Position numbers and translations under genes: made by a program. The notes under the pieces are model-generated. The model ran no database searches. It saw only the letters and a program-made list of their open reading frames with translations, and was not told where the DNA came from. From Chitinibacter sp. SCUT-21 (GTDB lineage: Bacteria; Pseudomonadota; Gammaproteobacteria; Burkholderiales; Chitinibacteraceae), in contig CP102611.1 of the NCBI GenBank assembly GCA_041874755.1, forward strand, positions 2,232,001 to 2,296,000: a stretch of DNA of 64,000 nucleotides, given 5' to 3'. Of the stretch, positions 25,324 to 34,283 are shown piece after piece; the first letter of the stretch is position 1, and each line of letters opens with the position of its first letter.

Positions 25324-26205
25324 ATGCTCTCGCCCCGTCAAAAAGGCTTATCCCTAATTATCTTATCGGCCATTGCTTTTGGCTGGATGCCAATTTTTGG
25401 TGTCTGGGCGTATGGATCGGAGCAGGGGGGGGTGAATACCCAAGGGCTGCTACTGATTCGGTTTTCAATTGCCGCGCTGGTGATGTTGGCGGTGATGTGC
25501 TGGCGGCGCGGACAATGGCCACGCGGAAGGGTATTGCTGGGCTTGGTGGCGATGGGCGGAGTGGGTTATGTGGGGCAGGCGTTTAGCTATTTTTCAGCCC
25601 TGCAATATGGTTCGGCCGCCTTAGCGGCATTATTGCTGTACCTCTATCCGGTGATCGTAACCTTGGCCAGCGCGTGCTGGTTTAAAGAAAAACTAACGCG
25701 TCGAACAATGGCAGCACTGCTGCTGGCCTGCATCAGTCTATTGCTGACCATTGGGCCAGCCGGTGGGCAATTAAGCGGCGTGATTTTTGGCCTGCTCGCG
25801 GCGCTGATTTATTCGGCCTATATCTTGGCGGGCAGCCGTTTAACGCCGCAAACGGGCGCGCTGCCTGCGGCTACAGTCGTGATGGTGTCGGCGGCCTTGA
25901 GTTTGTGGTTAACGACCTTATGGCATCAACCCTCGTGGCCGATTGGTGCGCACAGCTGGGCAGCAACGATTGCGATTGCGCTGATTTCGACGGTGATTGC
26001 GATTTTTAGCTTTTTAGCGGGCTTGGATTATTTATCCGCCAGCGAAGCATCAACCTTGTCGACGCTAGAGCCCGTGGTTAGCGTGTTGTTAGCGGCGTTG
26101 ATTTTGGGTGAGCATTTATCGCTGCTGCAATGGATAGGTGGTGCGGGTATATTACTTTCAGCTTTATTAATTGCGCTATCTCCAGCTATACCAGCCCCGG
26201 AATAA
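25324..26205 (+). CDS. EamA/DMT family transporter
   Basis: A 293-residue protein with ten predicted membrane helices arranged as two five-helix EamA repeats. The first repeat begins LSLIILSAIAFGWMPIFGVW, and the second ends with the family-typical SEASTLSTLEPVVSVLLA followed by LGEHLSLLQWIGGAGIL. Such proteins usually export amino acids or small metabolites across the inner membrane. The substrate is not predictable from sequence. It is probably monocistronic, 74 bases after the HD-GYP stop and 77 before the globin gene. Confidence 0.88.
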   Translation: MLSPRQKGLSLIILSAIAFGWMPIFGVWAYGSEQGGVNTQGLLLIRFSIAALVMLAVMCWRRGQWPRGRVLLGLVAMGGVGYVGQAFSYFSALQYGSAALAALLLYLYPVIVTLASACWFKEKLTRRTMAALLLACISLLLTIGPAGGQLSGVIFGLLAALIYSAYILAGSRLTPQTGALPAATVVMVSAALSLWLTTLWHQPSWPIGAHSWAATIAIALISTVIAIFSFLAGLDYLSASEASTLSTLEPVVSVLLAALILGEHLSLLQWIGGAGILLSALLIALSPAIPAPE

Positions 26206-26281
26206 TCTCGCCAAAAAAAGTGCTTCACGAAGCTTTATGCCGACTATGCTAAAGAAGCTCCATTCATCGAGGAATTCTGTA

Positions 26282-26692
26282 ATGTCGATCACTGCCCGCC
26301 AAATTCAATTAGTACAAAACAGCTTTGCTTTGGTCGAACCAATTGCACCGCAAGCGGCGCAAATGTTTTATGCCAAATTATTTGAATACGCGCCGCAAGT
26401 TCGTCCTTTGTTTAAAAAAGATCTGACCGCGCAAGGCAATATGCTGATGGCGACGATTAAGGTGGCGGTGAATGGTTTAAACGATTTGGATAAATTGGTG
26501 CCGGTATTGCATAAACTGGCCGAACGCCATGTCCAATATGGGGTGAAAGACGAACATTACACGCCGGTGGGTAATGCGCTGTTGTGGACTTTAAAGCAAG
26601 GCTTGGGGGAGAAATGGACGCCTGAGTTGCGTCAGGCGTGGGTCGATGTCTTTCGCTTGATGGCAACGACAATGAAAAACCACGTAGCCTAA
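26282..26692 (+). CDS. single-domain bacterial globin
   Basis: The start ATG 26282 follows CGAGGAATT. The 136-residue protein has the globin fold: FYAKLFEYAPQVRPLFKKD (helices B-C, with Phe29/Tyr30), then LHKLAERHVQYGVKDEHY. His83 is the proximal haem ligand, and TPVGNALLWTLKQGLG forms helix G. It lacks the FAD/NAD reductase domain of flavohaemoglobin and the short Gly motifs of truncated globins. It is therefore of the Vitreoscilla haemoglobin/neuroglobin-like class, binding O2 or NO in the cytoplasm. Its last four bases overlap the convergent lipoprotein gene. Confidence 0.88.
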   Translation: MSITARQIQLVQNSFALVEPIAPQAAQMFYAKLFEYAPQVRPLFKKDLTAQGNMLMATIKVAVNGLNDLDKLVPVLHKLAERHVQYGVKDEHYTPVGNALLWTLKQGLGEKWTPELRQAWVDVFRLMATTMKNHVA

Positions 26693-27063
26693 TTGGCCGG
26701 CATCGTGTGCATCATGATATCGGCTTCAATGCTGGTTACATCTGCTTCTTGGCTAATCGCGCTGAAATACGGCTGTAGCTCGGCTTCAGTTTTGGGCGGT
26801 TTGAGCGCTGCCACATAAAAATTCCCGCCCATCTCACGCTCAAGCATCAAACCCAATTGATGTTTTTGCGCCATTTGAGTAATGCGCTCGGCGGGATTGC
26901 TTGGCGCAGCTTTAAATTGCACGATCACCCGTTCAATCAACGGGGCTTGGCTGGCAGTGTTGCTCCCACCTGCACTGGCACAGGCACTCAGCACCGCGCA
27001 GCACGTCAACATACCAAGACGTTGCAAGGCGGTAATGGCTAGCTTCAGCATGGTCAACCTCAT
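26689..27063 (-). CDS. stand-alone inhibitor-I9-like lipoprotein
   Basis: A 124-residue protein with a lipoprotein signal (lipobox LSAC, Cys28) and a short Gly/Ser/Asn spacer. The remaining 80 residues resemble the N-terminal prodomain of the adjacent subtilase. IERVIVQFKAAP parallels VDRVVVKLKSSP, the helix KTEAELQPYFSAISQ parallels SDAELKAYIAKLQAS, and DVTSIEADIMMHTMP parallels FDEVEADVWMMPM. I9 prodomains fold their protease and inhibit it until removed. A lipid-anchored free copy could be an envelope-tethered inhibitor protecting the producer, or a trans-acting folding factor. An ATG at 27051 is an alternative start. It overlaps the globin gene by 4 bases, tail to tail. Confidence 0.72.
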   Translation of the reverse strand: MRLTMLKLAITALQRLGMLTCCAVLSACASAGGSNTASQAPLIERVIVQFKAAPSNPAERITQMAQKHQLGLMLEREMGGNFYVAALKPPKTEAELQPYFSAISQEADVTSIEADIMMHTMPAN

Positions 27064-27084
27064 TATTCAGTGATTTTTCAGCAT

Positions 27085-27112
27085 AAACCCACCTTGCGAA
27101 CAAGGTGGGTTT
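27085..27112. terminator. terminator between the subtilase and I9-like lipoprotein genes
   Basis: AAACCCACCTTG, loop CGAA, CAAGGTGGGTTT forms a perfect 12-bp stem 12 bases past the subtilase stop. It should limit read-through into the lipoprotein gene, so that gene may be expressed at a lower, partly independent level. Confidence 0.8.
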
Positions 27113-27123
27113 TTTATCACGAC

Positions 27124-29163
27124 TTATTTACGTTTGCTCACCGCATTAGCTTGCAATGCCCAAGGGCCCCATTGTGAAGCGCCTGGTTGCTCGCCCGTTG
27201 TCCACCATTTAGCGGTATAGACTTGGCCGTTAAAGCTCACGCATTTGCCTGCGGTGTAAACCGAAGAGCTGCTCCACACTGGGCAGCTTGGTGCCGCCGT
27301 TGGTGCTGCAGTGATGACTGGGGCAGTCGTCGGTTTTGCCGTTTGAATTGGCGCAACTGTTGGCGTCGGTACTGGCGCTACGGTTGGTTTTGGCGTTTGA
27401 ATCGGTGCGGTGGTTGGTGCTGGTGTGCTAGAGCCCCCCGTGCACGCGCCGATATCTTGCCACAGCGTAATGCTGGCTTTTGGATTCCAATTGGCACCAA
27501 TATGCGCTACGTGAGTGCTACGAGCCCGGTAGTTACGTCCGTCATAAGTGACTAAGTCACCAGCAACATACGTTTTACCTTCTGCCCAAGCGGTGTAGCA
27601 GCCAGTAACAGGTGCTGGTGTCACAACCGGTGGCTTCGGTGTGATGACGGGGGCTGGTGTTACCACAGGTGCTGGGGTTGGTGTCACCACGGGTGGTTTT
27701 GGCGTAATCACGGGTTCGGTATTGTCACCCGCTGATTGCTTGGCCAAACGCACAGCGCTGGCGGCATTCAAAATCCCTGAGCCGCAATTGCTGGTATTGC
27801 ACGTGCTGCCCGCAGGGAAGGCGGTTGCCGATTGTTTGAGCAAGCTCACCACGTCGTTAAATTTTAGCTTTGGATTGGCGTTCAGCATCAGCGCCACCGC
27901 AGCAGCCACGTGTGGCGTTGCCATTGAAGTGCCGTTCATGCCGACATAACCCGCGCCATTGGCGGATAGATCAACGCGATCCAAGCTCTTATTCACGGTA
28001 GAGGTGATGCGTGTTGAGCCATTGCCACCTGGCGCGGCCAAGGTGATTTTGCTACCAAAGTTCGAATAGCTGGCCTTTTCACCCGCTTTACCGGTTGCAG
28101 CAACGGTAATCACGTTCGCGCAGTTGGCAGGTGTCGCTTGTGATGCATCGCGGTTTTCATTGCCACCGGCAACCACCACAATCGCGCCCGCATTGGTCGC
28201 GTCATTAATCGCGGCTTGGTAGTAGCTAGGGCAAGAGGCGGCGCTGCCACCCAAACTCATATTGATGACTTTGGCAGGGTTTGGATTTGGAATGCTAGGG
28301 TGAATACCTGCGGCCCAACGGATACCATCGGCAATATCAATGGCCGAGCCACCGCCTTTACCGAGTACACGTACTGGCAAGATTTTGGCGTTATAAGCGC
28401 CACCAATCACGCCGACACCGTTGTAACCAAGTGCGGCAATCGTTCCAGCAACGTGAGAGCCGTGGAACGAGCTAGTTTCAGTGCGCTGGCAAACGCGATT
28501 CGTTACATCGGCCGTGGTACACCAATCACCTTGATCGAGTGCGCCAGCAAATGGTGCAATCGTGCGTGCACCCGCAGTCCAGTCACACGTGCCTGCGCGG
28601 TAGCAATCAGAAATAAAGGTATAACCTGAAGAAACGTAGTTGCCTGACAGTGGAGCAAGTTGACCGAGATCTGGGTGCGGTACCGCGCCGGTGTCAATCA
28701 CGCCCACGACTACACCAGTGCCAGTCACATATTCCCAAGCGCCGATAAAATCCGCGCCGTAGTTACTCGCAGGTGCAACGGCTTGCAGACCCCAGAGCGA
28801 ATTCCACAGGCTATCAGTCGGTTGCGCCACGCCCATCGGCATCATCCAAACGTCGGCTTCCACTTCGTCAAATTCGCCACTGGCTTGCAGTTTTGCGATA
28901 TACGCTTTGAGCTCGGCGTCTGACAAGCCTTTCGGCAATTGCAATACATGCGATTCGCCATCGGCCATGGTGAACGCATGCTTGGCTTTATTGCCGGCGA
29001 CGGCTTGTACGGTTTGGCTGACGTTATCAGCACTCATGCTACGCATCATAAACGGTGATGATTTGAGTTTCACCACGACACGGTCGACAGTTTGCGCTTG
29101 GGCGCTCAGGGCCAATGACGCAAGTGCGCCAGCCACGAGCATCGCGCTGCGGGTTAATTGCAT
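27124..29163 (-). CDS. secreted subtilisin-like (S8) protease with two chitin-binding-type modules
   Basis: A 679-residue preproenzyme. The parts are: signal peptide 1-23; I9 prodomain about 26-110; S8 catalytic domain about 130-475; Pro/Thr-rich linker 484-519; a CBM5/12-like module 521-574 (CYTAWAEGKTYVAGDLVTYD with conserved Trp and Tyr); a second Pro/Thr linker 578-625; and a second CBM5/12-like module 627-672. The catalytic triad is Asp157 (VIDTG), His234 (FHGSHVAG) and Ser413 (GTSMATP), with oxyanion Asn335. Paired cysteines point to an extracellular enzyme. It probably digests protein associated with chitin, so its natural setting is chitin particle degradation. A free prodomain-like lipoprotein is encoded just downstream. 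Confidence 0.9.
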   Translation of the reverse strand: MQLTRSAMLVAGALASLALSAQAQTVDRVVVKLKSSPFMMRSMSADNVSQTVQAVAGNKAKHAFTMADGESHVLQLPKGLSDAELKAYIAKLQASGEFDEVEADVWMMPMGVAQPTDSLWNSLWGLQAVAPASNYGADFIGAWEYVTGTGVVVGVIDTGAVPHPDLGQLAPLSGNYVSSGYTFISDCYRAGTCDWTAGARTIAPFAGALDQGDWCTTADVTNRVCQRTETSSFHGSHVAGTIAALGYNGVGVIGGAYNAKILPVRVLGKGGGSAIDIADGIRWAAGIHPSIPNPNPAKVINMSLGGSAASCPSYYQAAINDATNAGAIVVVAGGNENRDASQATPANCANVITVAATGKAGEKASYSNFGSKITLAAPGGNGSTRITSTVNKSLDRVDLSANGAGYVGMNGTSMATPHVAAAVALMLNANPKLKFNDVVSLLKQSATAFPAGSTCNTSNCGSGILNAASAVRLAKQSAGDNTEPVITPKPPVVTPTPAPVVTPAPVITPKPPVVTPAPVTGCYTAWAEGKTYVAGDLVTYDGRNYRARSTHVAHIGANWNPKASITLWQDIGACTGGSSTPAPTTAPIQTPKPTVAPVPTPTVAPIQTAKPTTAPVITAAPTAAPSCPVWSSSSVYTAGKCVSFNGQVYTAKWWTTGEQPGASQWGPWALQANAVSKRK

Positions 29164-29325
29164 TTTGGATCTCCATCCGTTTTTTGGTAGATTTTCGCGC
29201 TCCCAATTGACTGGTTTGACAGTCTATTTTTCGCATCGTGGATTGGGAGTGAGTGCAGCATATTGCATTTGTCATATTGCGCTGCTTGGGGTTTTCCCTA
29301 ATCCATACCAATGTGGCTAAATGGT

Positions 29326-29437
29326 GGCTAATACCAATAAAAACCAATGGGTATATTCTTGTATGCCAATCTGATCAATGATTATGTGTCTATACATTGC
29401 TATGTATCTTGGTTGATCATTATTGGCTAATACCAAT
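29326..29437. repeat. 13-bp direct repeat upstream of the subtilase gene
   Basis: GGCTAATACCAAT occurs at 29326-29338 and 29425-29437, 99 bases apart. The distal copy is also part of the inverted repeat ATTGG, 6 bases, CCAAT (29422-29437). A GGGTATAT motif (29349-29356) lies between. They lie 163-275 bases upstream of the subtilase start and may be regulator sites. Confidence 0.4.
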
Positions 29438-29782
29438 TTGTTGGCTTCGTGCGGAATGTGGTGTAAAACACGTATTAAATCAAACGTTTAAATTTGACTG
29501 CTTGAGTGTGCTGGCTCACAATAAAAAACAAGCCCACCGATTGGTGGGCTTCAGCGTAATAAAAAAGTGGTAAAGCAACATTTTGAATATCTCGGCAATG
29601 CTGAACCTAAATAATTTGCCTATGAATTGCTAGCCTTTACGGTTTATCTCTCCCTTCCCGCTCGCTGAGGGGCCTCGCCTTGCAAAAGGGCTGTGTCACC
29701 CAAAAGCCCACCAACGACAGCTATGCTGAGTATCGGCGTTAGGCCGCGTGCGCGGCCTTGGTGCCGTGATTGCGGGGCCGCA
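29438..29782. other. intergenic region between the chemoreceptor stop and the subtilase upstream region
   Basis: No gene is supported in 29164-29782. It holds the subtilase promoter region, two short repeats, a minus-strand terminator at 29530-29551 and a GC hairpin (GGCCGC, 4 bases, GCGGCC, 29742-29757) 25 bases past the chemoreceptor stop. The stretch 29640-29740 is GC-rich and looks like non-coding residue. Confidence 0.4.
29530..29551 (-). terminator. intrinsic terminator, minus-strand orientation
   Basis: AAGCCCACC, loop AATC in minus sense, GGTGGGCTT, followed on the minus strand by TGTTTTTTAT. It would end transcripts from the chemoreceptor gene about 230 bases after its stop. Confidence 0.65.
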
Positions 29783-32227
29783 TTAAGCAGGCAACATCAA
29801 TAAGGCCTTGTCTGCGGTATCCACGCGGGATACTTTGCTGATTAAGGCTTGTACCCCCTGTGGCATTTGTTGGCTTAATCTAAATACGCTCACCGCCTCA
29901 GACAGCGCATGCGCTTGTTCTTGTAGTGATTCGGCGGCGGCGGCAGCCTCTTCCACCAAAGCGGCATTTTGCTGGGTGACTTCGTCCATTTGCGTTACTG
30001 CTTGGTTTACTTGGGCGATCCCGGCGCTTTGCTCAACCGAAGCGTTGGCAATTTCACTAATTAACACGCGCACCCGCTCGATACTGTTCTCCACTTGTAC
30101 CATCGTTTCTCCCGCTTGGTGGACCTGCTGGCTACCGTGCTCCACTTGCGTGACTGAATCATTAATCAGCACTTTGATTTCCTTGGCGGCGACGGCCGAG
30201 CGCTGTGCCAGGTTGCGCACCTCGGATGCGACCACCGCAAAGCCACGCCCTTGCTCACCTGCGCGTGCCGCTTCCACTGCGGCATTGAGCGCCAAGATAT
30301 TGGTTTGGAAGGCAATACCGTCGATCACGCTGATAATGTCGACAATTTTGCGGGATGCATCCTGAATCGCCGTCATGGTTTCCACCACTTGGCGCACCAT
30401 CACGCCACCTTCCTTGGTAATCTGCGCTGAGCTTTGAGCCAAGACATTGGCTTCTTTGGCATTTTCGGCATTTTGTCGCACAGTGCCGGTTAGCTCTTCA
30501 GTACTGGCGGCAGTTTCTTCTAAGTTGGCCGCTTGGGCTTCGGTGCGGCGCGACAAATCGGCATTACCTTGGGCAATTTCACTTGAGGCATGCGAGATGG
30601 TGATACCTGATTGTTGAATTTCGCCGACTAAATGCTGCAGATTCGCAACCGTGGTATTGACCGCTTCGCTGGTTTCGCCAAATAAGCCCGGGTATTGCTG
30701 CGTAATGGTTTGCGTTAAATCGCCATCCGCGAGTGCGCTGGCCACGCGCATTACATCGCGTAAACCGGTATCGGTCACGCTGGAGAGTTGATTGAGTTGT
30801 TCGGCCAGTTGGCGTGAAAAACCTTGTTTGTTCTCTAAGCTTAAGCGCGTGCTGAAGTCGCCCTCTTTCGCAGCGGCGCTGACCATCTGATTCACTTCGC
30901 CAATGATCTCATTTAACGTGGCCACCGTCGCATTCACACCCTGTTTGGTACGGCCAAACAAACCGGGATAATCTTTACTAATCGTTTGGCTAAGATCGCC
31001 TTGCGCCAAGGCTTCGGACACGCGCAGCACATCGTTAAAACCGACATCGCAGGTGATAATCAGCTGGTTTAAGTTTTCCAACATCGATTTGAACATATGC
31101 TGGTACTGGCTGGCATCGCAGCGCGGGCTAAAGTCACCATTCGCACCTGCAGAAGCAAGGCGAGCAATATCACCACTAATCGCCAGCAAAGCGCGTTTCA
31201 CCTCACTAATCGATTGGGTGATTTTGATTTTCTCACCCGGTAATTGCGGCATGTCGGCGCTAAAGTTACCCTGTGAATATTGGGCGATGACATCGATGGT
31301 TTGCTCGATCACTGCAATGTGGCCCGCGACCAGCTCATTGGTTTGTCGCGCCATTTCACCAAAAGTACCCGGGTAGTCGTGCTCATTCATTCTGGCACTC
31401 ATCATGCCTGCACTATGCTGTTGTGCCATGCTTTGTTGGGCGCCAACAAAGCTTTGAATCGACGTTTGCATCTGCTGCATGGCGCGCATCAGTTGCCCCG
31501 TTTCATCCTGAGAGCGGGTGTCAATTTGATTATTGAGTTGCCCTTGTGCAATGTTTTGCGCCACGGCGACAGCGCGCGAGAGCGGTACCGAAATTGCGCG
31601 AATCAATAAATAAGCCGATAAGCCCGCTAAAACACTGCCAAGGATGATCAAGGCAATCGAAATATTGCGCACTGTTTCGAAGGTTTTTTGTGATGCAGTG
31701 TATTCGGCTTTCGCGACCGATAGCTGTAACTCGATTAATTCCCCGACCTTGCCGCCTATCGGGTCGATGCTGGCATAGAGTGGCCCATCAAATTCATTCA
31801 GCTGGCCTTGCAAAGAGCCATGTTGCTGTTTGAGGAAGTTTTCGAGTTTTTTAACATCATGATCGGCCCGCTCAAACAGCGCTTCGGCTTCTTTGGCTAA
31901 TTTGGCTTCGTCGCTGGTCAGCGTGGTGGCCATATAGGTTTTCCACAGGCTATCAATCTCGACGCTCGCCGCGTGGACTTTATTTAAGGTCGTTTCGGCA
32001 TCGACTAGGCCGGCATTGGCTTTATTGACGGCATCGATCACGCTAACGGCATAATCATCCGCAATAAGTTTAAGTTGCTGCAAGGGGACGACACGATCTT
32101 CATAGACGGTTTTAAGCGATTGATTGCTTTGTCCAAGACTATATATCCCTAAACTGCCAATCCCAACGAGGAGGAGGGCGAGAAAAGCGACGGTGTAGAT
32201 CAGACGTGATTTAATTGAAAGCTGCAT
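29783..32227 (-). CDS. methyl-accepting chemotaxis protein with tandem HAMP-like repeats
   Basis: The start at ATG 32227 follows AAAAGGTGA, giving 814 residues; 13 codons upstream are in frame but have no ribosome site. A membrane helix at about 8-30, a four-helix-bundle periplasmic domain, and a second helix near 185-210 are followed by HAMP. Then comes a long cytoplasmic tandem array. The unit pattern of DVxRVxxALAxGDL and YPGLFG occurs twice nearly exactly (YPGLFGRTKQGVN and YPGLFGETSEAVN), and a looser copy has YPGTFGEMARQTNEL. This suggests a poly-HAMP relay. The signalling hairpin tip is IAFQTNILALNAAVEAARAG. No C-terminal CheR-docking pentapeptide is seen. The ligand is unknown. Confidence 0.9.
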   Translation of the reverse strand: MQLSIKSRLIYTVAFLALLLVGIGSLGIYSLGQSNQSLKTVYEDRVVPLQQLKLIADDYAVSVIDAVNKANAGLVDAETTLNKVHAASVEIDSLWKTYMATTLTSDEAKLAKEAEALFERADHDVKKLENFLKQQHGSLQGQLNEFDGPLYASIDPIGGKVGELIELQLSVAKAEYTASQKTFETVRNISIALIILGSVLAGLSAYLLIRAISVPLSRAVAVAQNIAQGQLNNQIDTRSQDETGQLMRAMQQMQTSIQSFVGAQQSMAQQHSAGMMSARMNEHDYPGTFGEMARQTNELVAGHIAVIEQTIDVIAQYSQGNFSADMPQLPGEKIKITQSISEVKRALLAISGDIARLASAGANGDFSPRCDASQYQHMFKSMLENLNQLIITCDVGFNDVLRVSEALAQGDLSQTISKDYPGLFGRTKQGVNATVATLNEIIGEVNQMVSAAAKEGDFSTRLSLENKQGFSRQLAEQLNQLSSVTDTGLRDVMRVASALADGDLTQTITQQYPGLFGETSEAVNTTVANLQHLVGEIQQSGITISHASSEIAQGNADLSRRTEAQAANLEETAASTEELTGTVRQNAENAKEANVLAQSSAQITKEGGVMVRQVVETMTAIQDASRKIVDIISVIDGIAFQTNILALNAAVEAARAGEQGRGFAVVASEVRNLAQRSAVAAKEIKVLINDSVTQVEHGSQQVHQAGETMVQVENSIERVRVLISEIANASVEQSAGIAQVNQAVTQMDEVTQQNAALVEEAAAAAESLQEQAHALSEAVSVFRLSQQMPQGVQALISKVSRVDTADKALLMLPA

Positions 32228-32467
32228 TCGGATCACCTTTTCGAGCTCTTTTGAAACATCTAACAAGAGATCTTACTTTTTGAGAAATCTCCGGTAATCT
32301 TCGTGATAGTTTAGTTGCGCGCATTTTTCGATTGTCATATTTGCTACGCCGACAAGCGGTATTGAAATCTACTTCGTCCTAGGCATAGCAACGGCCAGCA
32401 GGGCGAGATATGCTGCGGTGCTTAGTGGGCAATCCGAGTTCGGTGATTGGTGTATAAGGAATTAAAA

Positions 32468-33199
32468 ATGAAAACGAGTTGGTGCATGCTGTTGTTCGCG
32501 TTGACAACCGGTGCGGGAGCGGCGGAGGTTAAAGTGGCGGTAGCGAGTAATTTTGTTGCGCCGCTCAAGCAACTGGCGGCCGAATTTGAAAAAAGCGGCG
32601 GCCATCAGCTGCAAATTTCCAGCGGTGCGACAGGTAAATTATTTGCGCAAATTAGCAATGGCGCGCCATTTGAGGTGTTTTTAGCGGCCGACGACGAAGC
32701 GCCGCAGCGCTTAATTGCCAATGGCTTGGCTGTTAAAGATACTGCCTTTACGTATGCATCTGGCCGCCTTGTGCTATGGCGCGCTGATGGCAATACCCCT
32801 AATCAAACTACCTTAAAAACCACGCCGTTTAAACGCTTGGCGATTGCAAACCCCAAAGTCGCGCCGTATGGCCGCGCGGCGCTGGAATATCTGCAATCGC
32901 AAGGCTTGAGCAGCGTGACCGAAGGCAGACTGGTGTACGGCGAAAACATCGCGCAAACGCTGCAATTTGCATCCAGCGGCAACGCCGATTTGGCCTTGGT
33001 TGCGGCATCGTTAGTGACGATGAACGGGCAAATTACCCAAGGCCGTGGCTGGCTCGTTCCGGCGCAATACCATCAACCCATTAAACAAGATGCGGTATTG
33101 CTGAAAAAAGGGCAGGATAATGCCGCAGCGCGTGCCTTTTTACAGTATTTACAATCGGGCGCAGCGCAAAAAATCATCCGGCAATATGGTTATCAATAA
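32468..33199 (+). CDS. modA: molybdate ABC transporter substrate-binding protein ModA
   Basis: The start at ATG 32468 follows AAGGA; 243 residues. A signal peptide (cleavage near AGA-AEV at about 18) precedes the ModA fold. Oxyanion-binding segments are [15 protein letters not shown] and [14 protein letters not shown] near the N-terminus, then [30 protein letters not shown] and [16 protein letters not shown] are in the second lobe. It captures molybdate or tungstate in the periplasm. The stop codon overlaps the modB start in TAATG. I looked for a ModE-type palindrome in the 240 bases upstream and saw none. Confidence 0.92.
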   Translation: MKTSWCMLLFALTTGAGAAEVKVAVASNFVAPLKQLAAEFEKSGGHQLQISSGATGKLFAQISNGAPFEVFLAADDEAPQRLIANGLAVKDTAFTYASGRLVLWRADGNTPNQTTLKTTPFKRLAIANPKVAPYGRAALEYLQSQGLSSVTEGRLVYGENIAQTLQFASSGNADLALVAASLVTMNGQITQGRGWLVPAQYHQPIKQDAVLLKKGQDNAAARAFLQYLQSGAAQKIIRQYGYQ

Positions 33200-33870
33200 T
33201 GTGGTTTAGCCCCGAAGACATCGCCGCGATTGGCCTAACGCTCAAACTCGCTGCAACGACAACGCTGTGCTTGCTCGTACTCGCCACGCCGCTGGCGTGG
33301 TGGCTCGCGCGCAGCCACAGCGTGCGCGCCAAAATTGTCGGCGCGATTGTCACTTTGCCGCTGGTGCTGCCGCCGACGGTGATTGGTTTTTACCTGCTCG
33401 TCGCGCTCGGCCCCAATAGCCCTGTGGGGCAATTGACCGAAGCGTTGGGCATTGGCCTGCTGCCGTTTACGTTTTGGGGCTTGCTGATCGCGTCGATTAT
33501 TTATTCGCTGCCGTTTGCCGTCCAACCCTTGCAGCAAGCCTTTGCCGCGATTGGCGCACGCCCGCTGGAGGTCGCCGCCACCTTGCGCGCCTCGCCGCGC
33601 GATACGTTTTTCAGCGTGGTGTTGCCGCTGGCGCGGCCCGGCATCATCACCGCCGCGGTGATGAGTTTTGCGCATACGGTCGGCGAATTTGGCGTGGTAC
33701 TGATGATAGGCGGTAATATCCCGTATGAAACGCGCGTGATCTCGGTGCAAATCTACGATCACGTCGAAGCCTTGGAATACACGCAAGCGCACGCCTTATC
33801 GCTAGCGATGTTGGCGTTCAGCTTTATCGTATTGTTTGCGCTGCATTTTTTTAATAAGCCTGCGCGCTAA
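33199..33870 (+). CDS. modB: molybdate ABC transporter permease ModB
   Basis: A 223-residue inner-membrane protein with about five or six helices. It starts [17 protein letters not shown]. The family signature near residues 125-175 contains the EAA loop ([20 protein letters not shown]) and [14 protein letters not shown], characteristic of ModB/CysT-type permeases. The ATG shares one base with the modA stop, implying translational coupling. A 53-base gap separates it from the DUF2750 gene. GC content here is higher than in the flanks. Confidence 0.93.
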   Translation: MWFSPEDIAAIGLTLKLAATTTLCLLVLATPLAWWLARSHSVRAKIVGAIVTLPLVLPPTVIGFYLLVALGPNSPVGQLTEALGIGLLPFTFWGLLIASIIYSLPFAVQPLQQAFAAIGARPLEVAATLRASPRDTFFSVVLPLARPGIITAAVMSFAHTVGEFGVVLMIGGNIPYETRVISVQIYDHVEALEYTQAHALSLAMLAFSFIVLFALHFFNKPAR

Positions 33871-33923
33871 AACTCCAAGGCTTTAAACCCGCAGCCCAAT
33901 TATTTTGAATCAGGAAATCTGTA

Positions 33924-34283
33924 ATGAGCACTGCCGAAGTAGAAGTTAGCCAGTTTTACCGCGAAGTCGCGCAAACCCAAACGATCTGGAGCATTAAAGA
34001 CGACGTTGGCTTTCCTGCGCCGATAGGCGGCAAAGGCAAACGCGCGATGCCGTTTTGGTCATCGAAAGCGCGCGCCGAAGAAGAGATCGCGAATGTGCCC
34101 TCATTCAAAGGCTTTGAACCCGTGGCGATTGCGTGGGAGGTTTTCACGCAGCAAATGGTGCCCGGCATGGAGCGCGATGGTTTGCTGGCTGGCGTGAATT
34201 GGTCGTCGATCCGCGCCGTGTCGGTCGATGTAACGCCGACGGAATTGCAAACTCAAGTTCAGGCGCAGCAAACGGCGCAATAA
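33924..34283 (+). CDS. DUF2750 domain-containing protein inside the mod operon
   Basis: A 119-residue soluble protein with no signal peptide, matching the DUF2750 pattern: SQFYREVAQTQTIWSIKDD, GFPAPIGGKGKRAMPFWSS, ARAEEEI, and a conserved Trp in FEPVAIAWEVF. It has a good ribosome site (CAGGAAATCTG) before ATG 33924. The stop overlaps the modC start (TAATG), as modA overlaps modB. It is thus translated as part of the molybdate operon, between permease and ATPase. DUF2750 proteins resemble small immunity- or adaptor-like proteins of unknown function. I cannot say whether it modulates ModC, senses molybdate or is an unrelated passenger. Confidence 0.8.
   Translation: MSTAEVEVSQFYREVAQTQTIWSIKDDVGFPAPIGGKGKRAMPFWSSKARAEEEIANVPSFKGFEPVAIAWEVFTQQMVPGMERDGLLAGVNWSSIRAVSVDVTPTELQTQVQAQQTAQ

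Noticed and set aside
29438..29782. Remnant gene or mobile element in the long gap
   Set aside because: No frame, terminal repeat or transposase-like sequence is visible; only hairpins and GC-rich non-coding sequence.
32228..32467. ModE-type operator before modA
   Set aside because: No TATA-rich palindrome of the ModE kind could be found in the sequence.
34133..34282. N-terminal extension of the ModC frame
   Set aside because: It lies inside the DUF2750 gene in another frame; ATG 34283 in TAATG is the natural coupled start.
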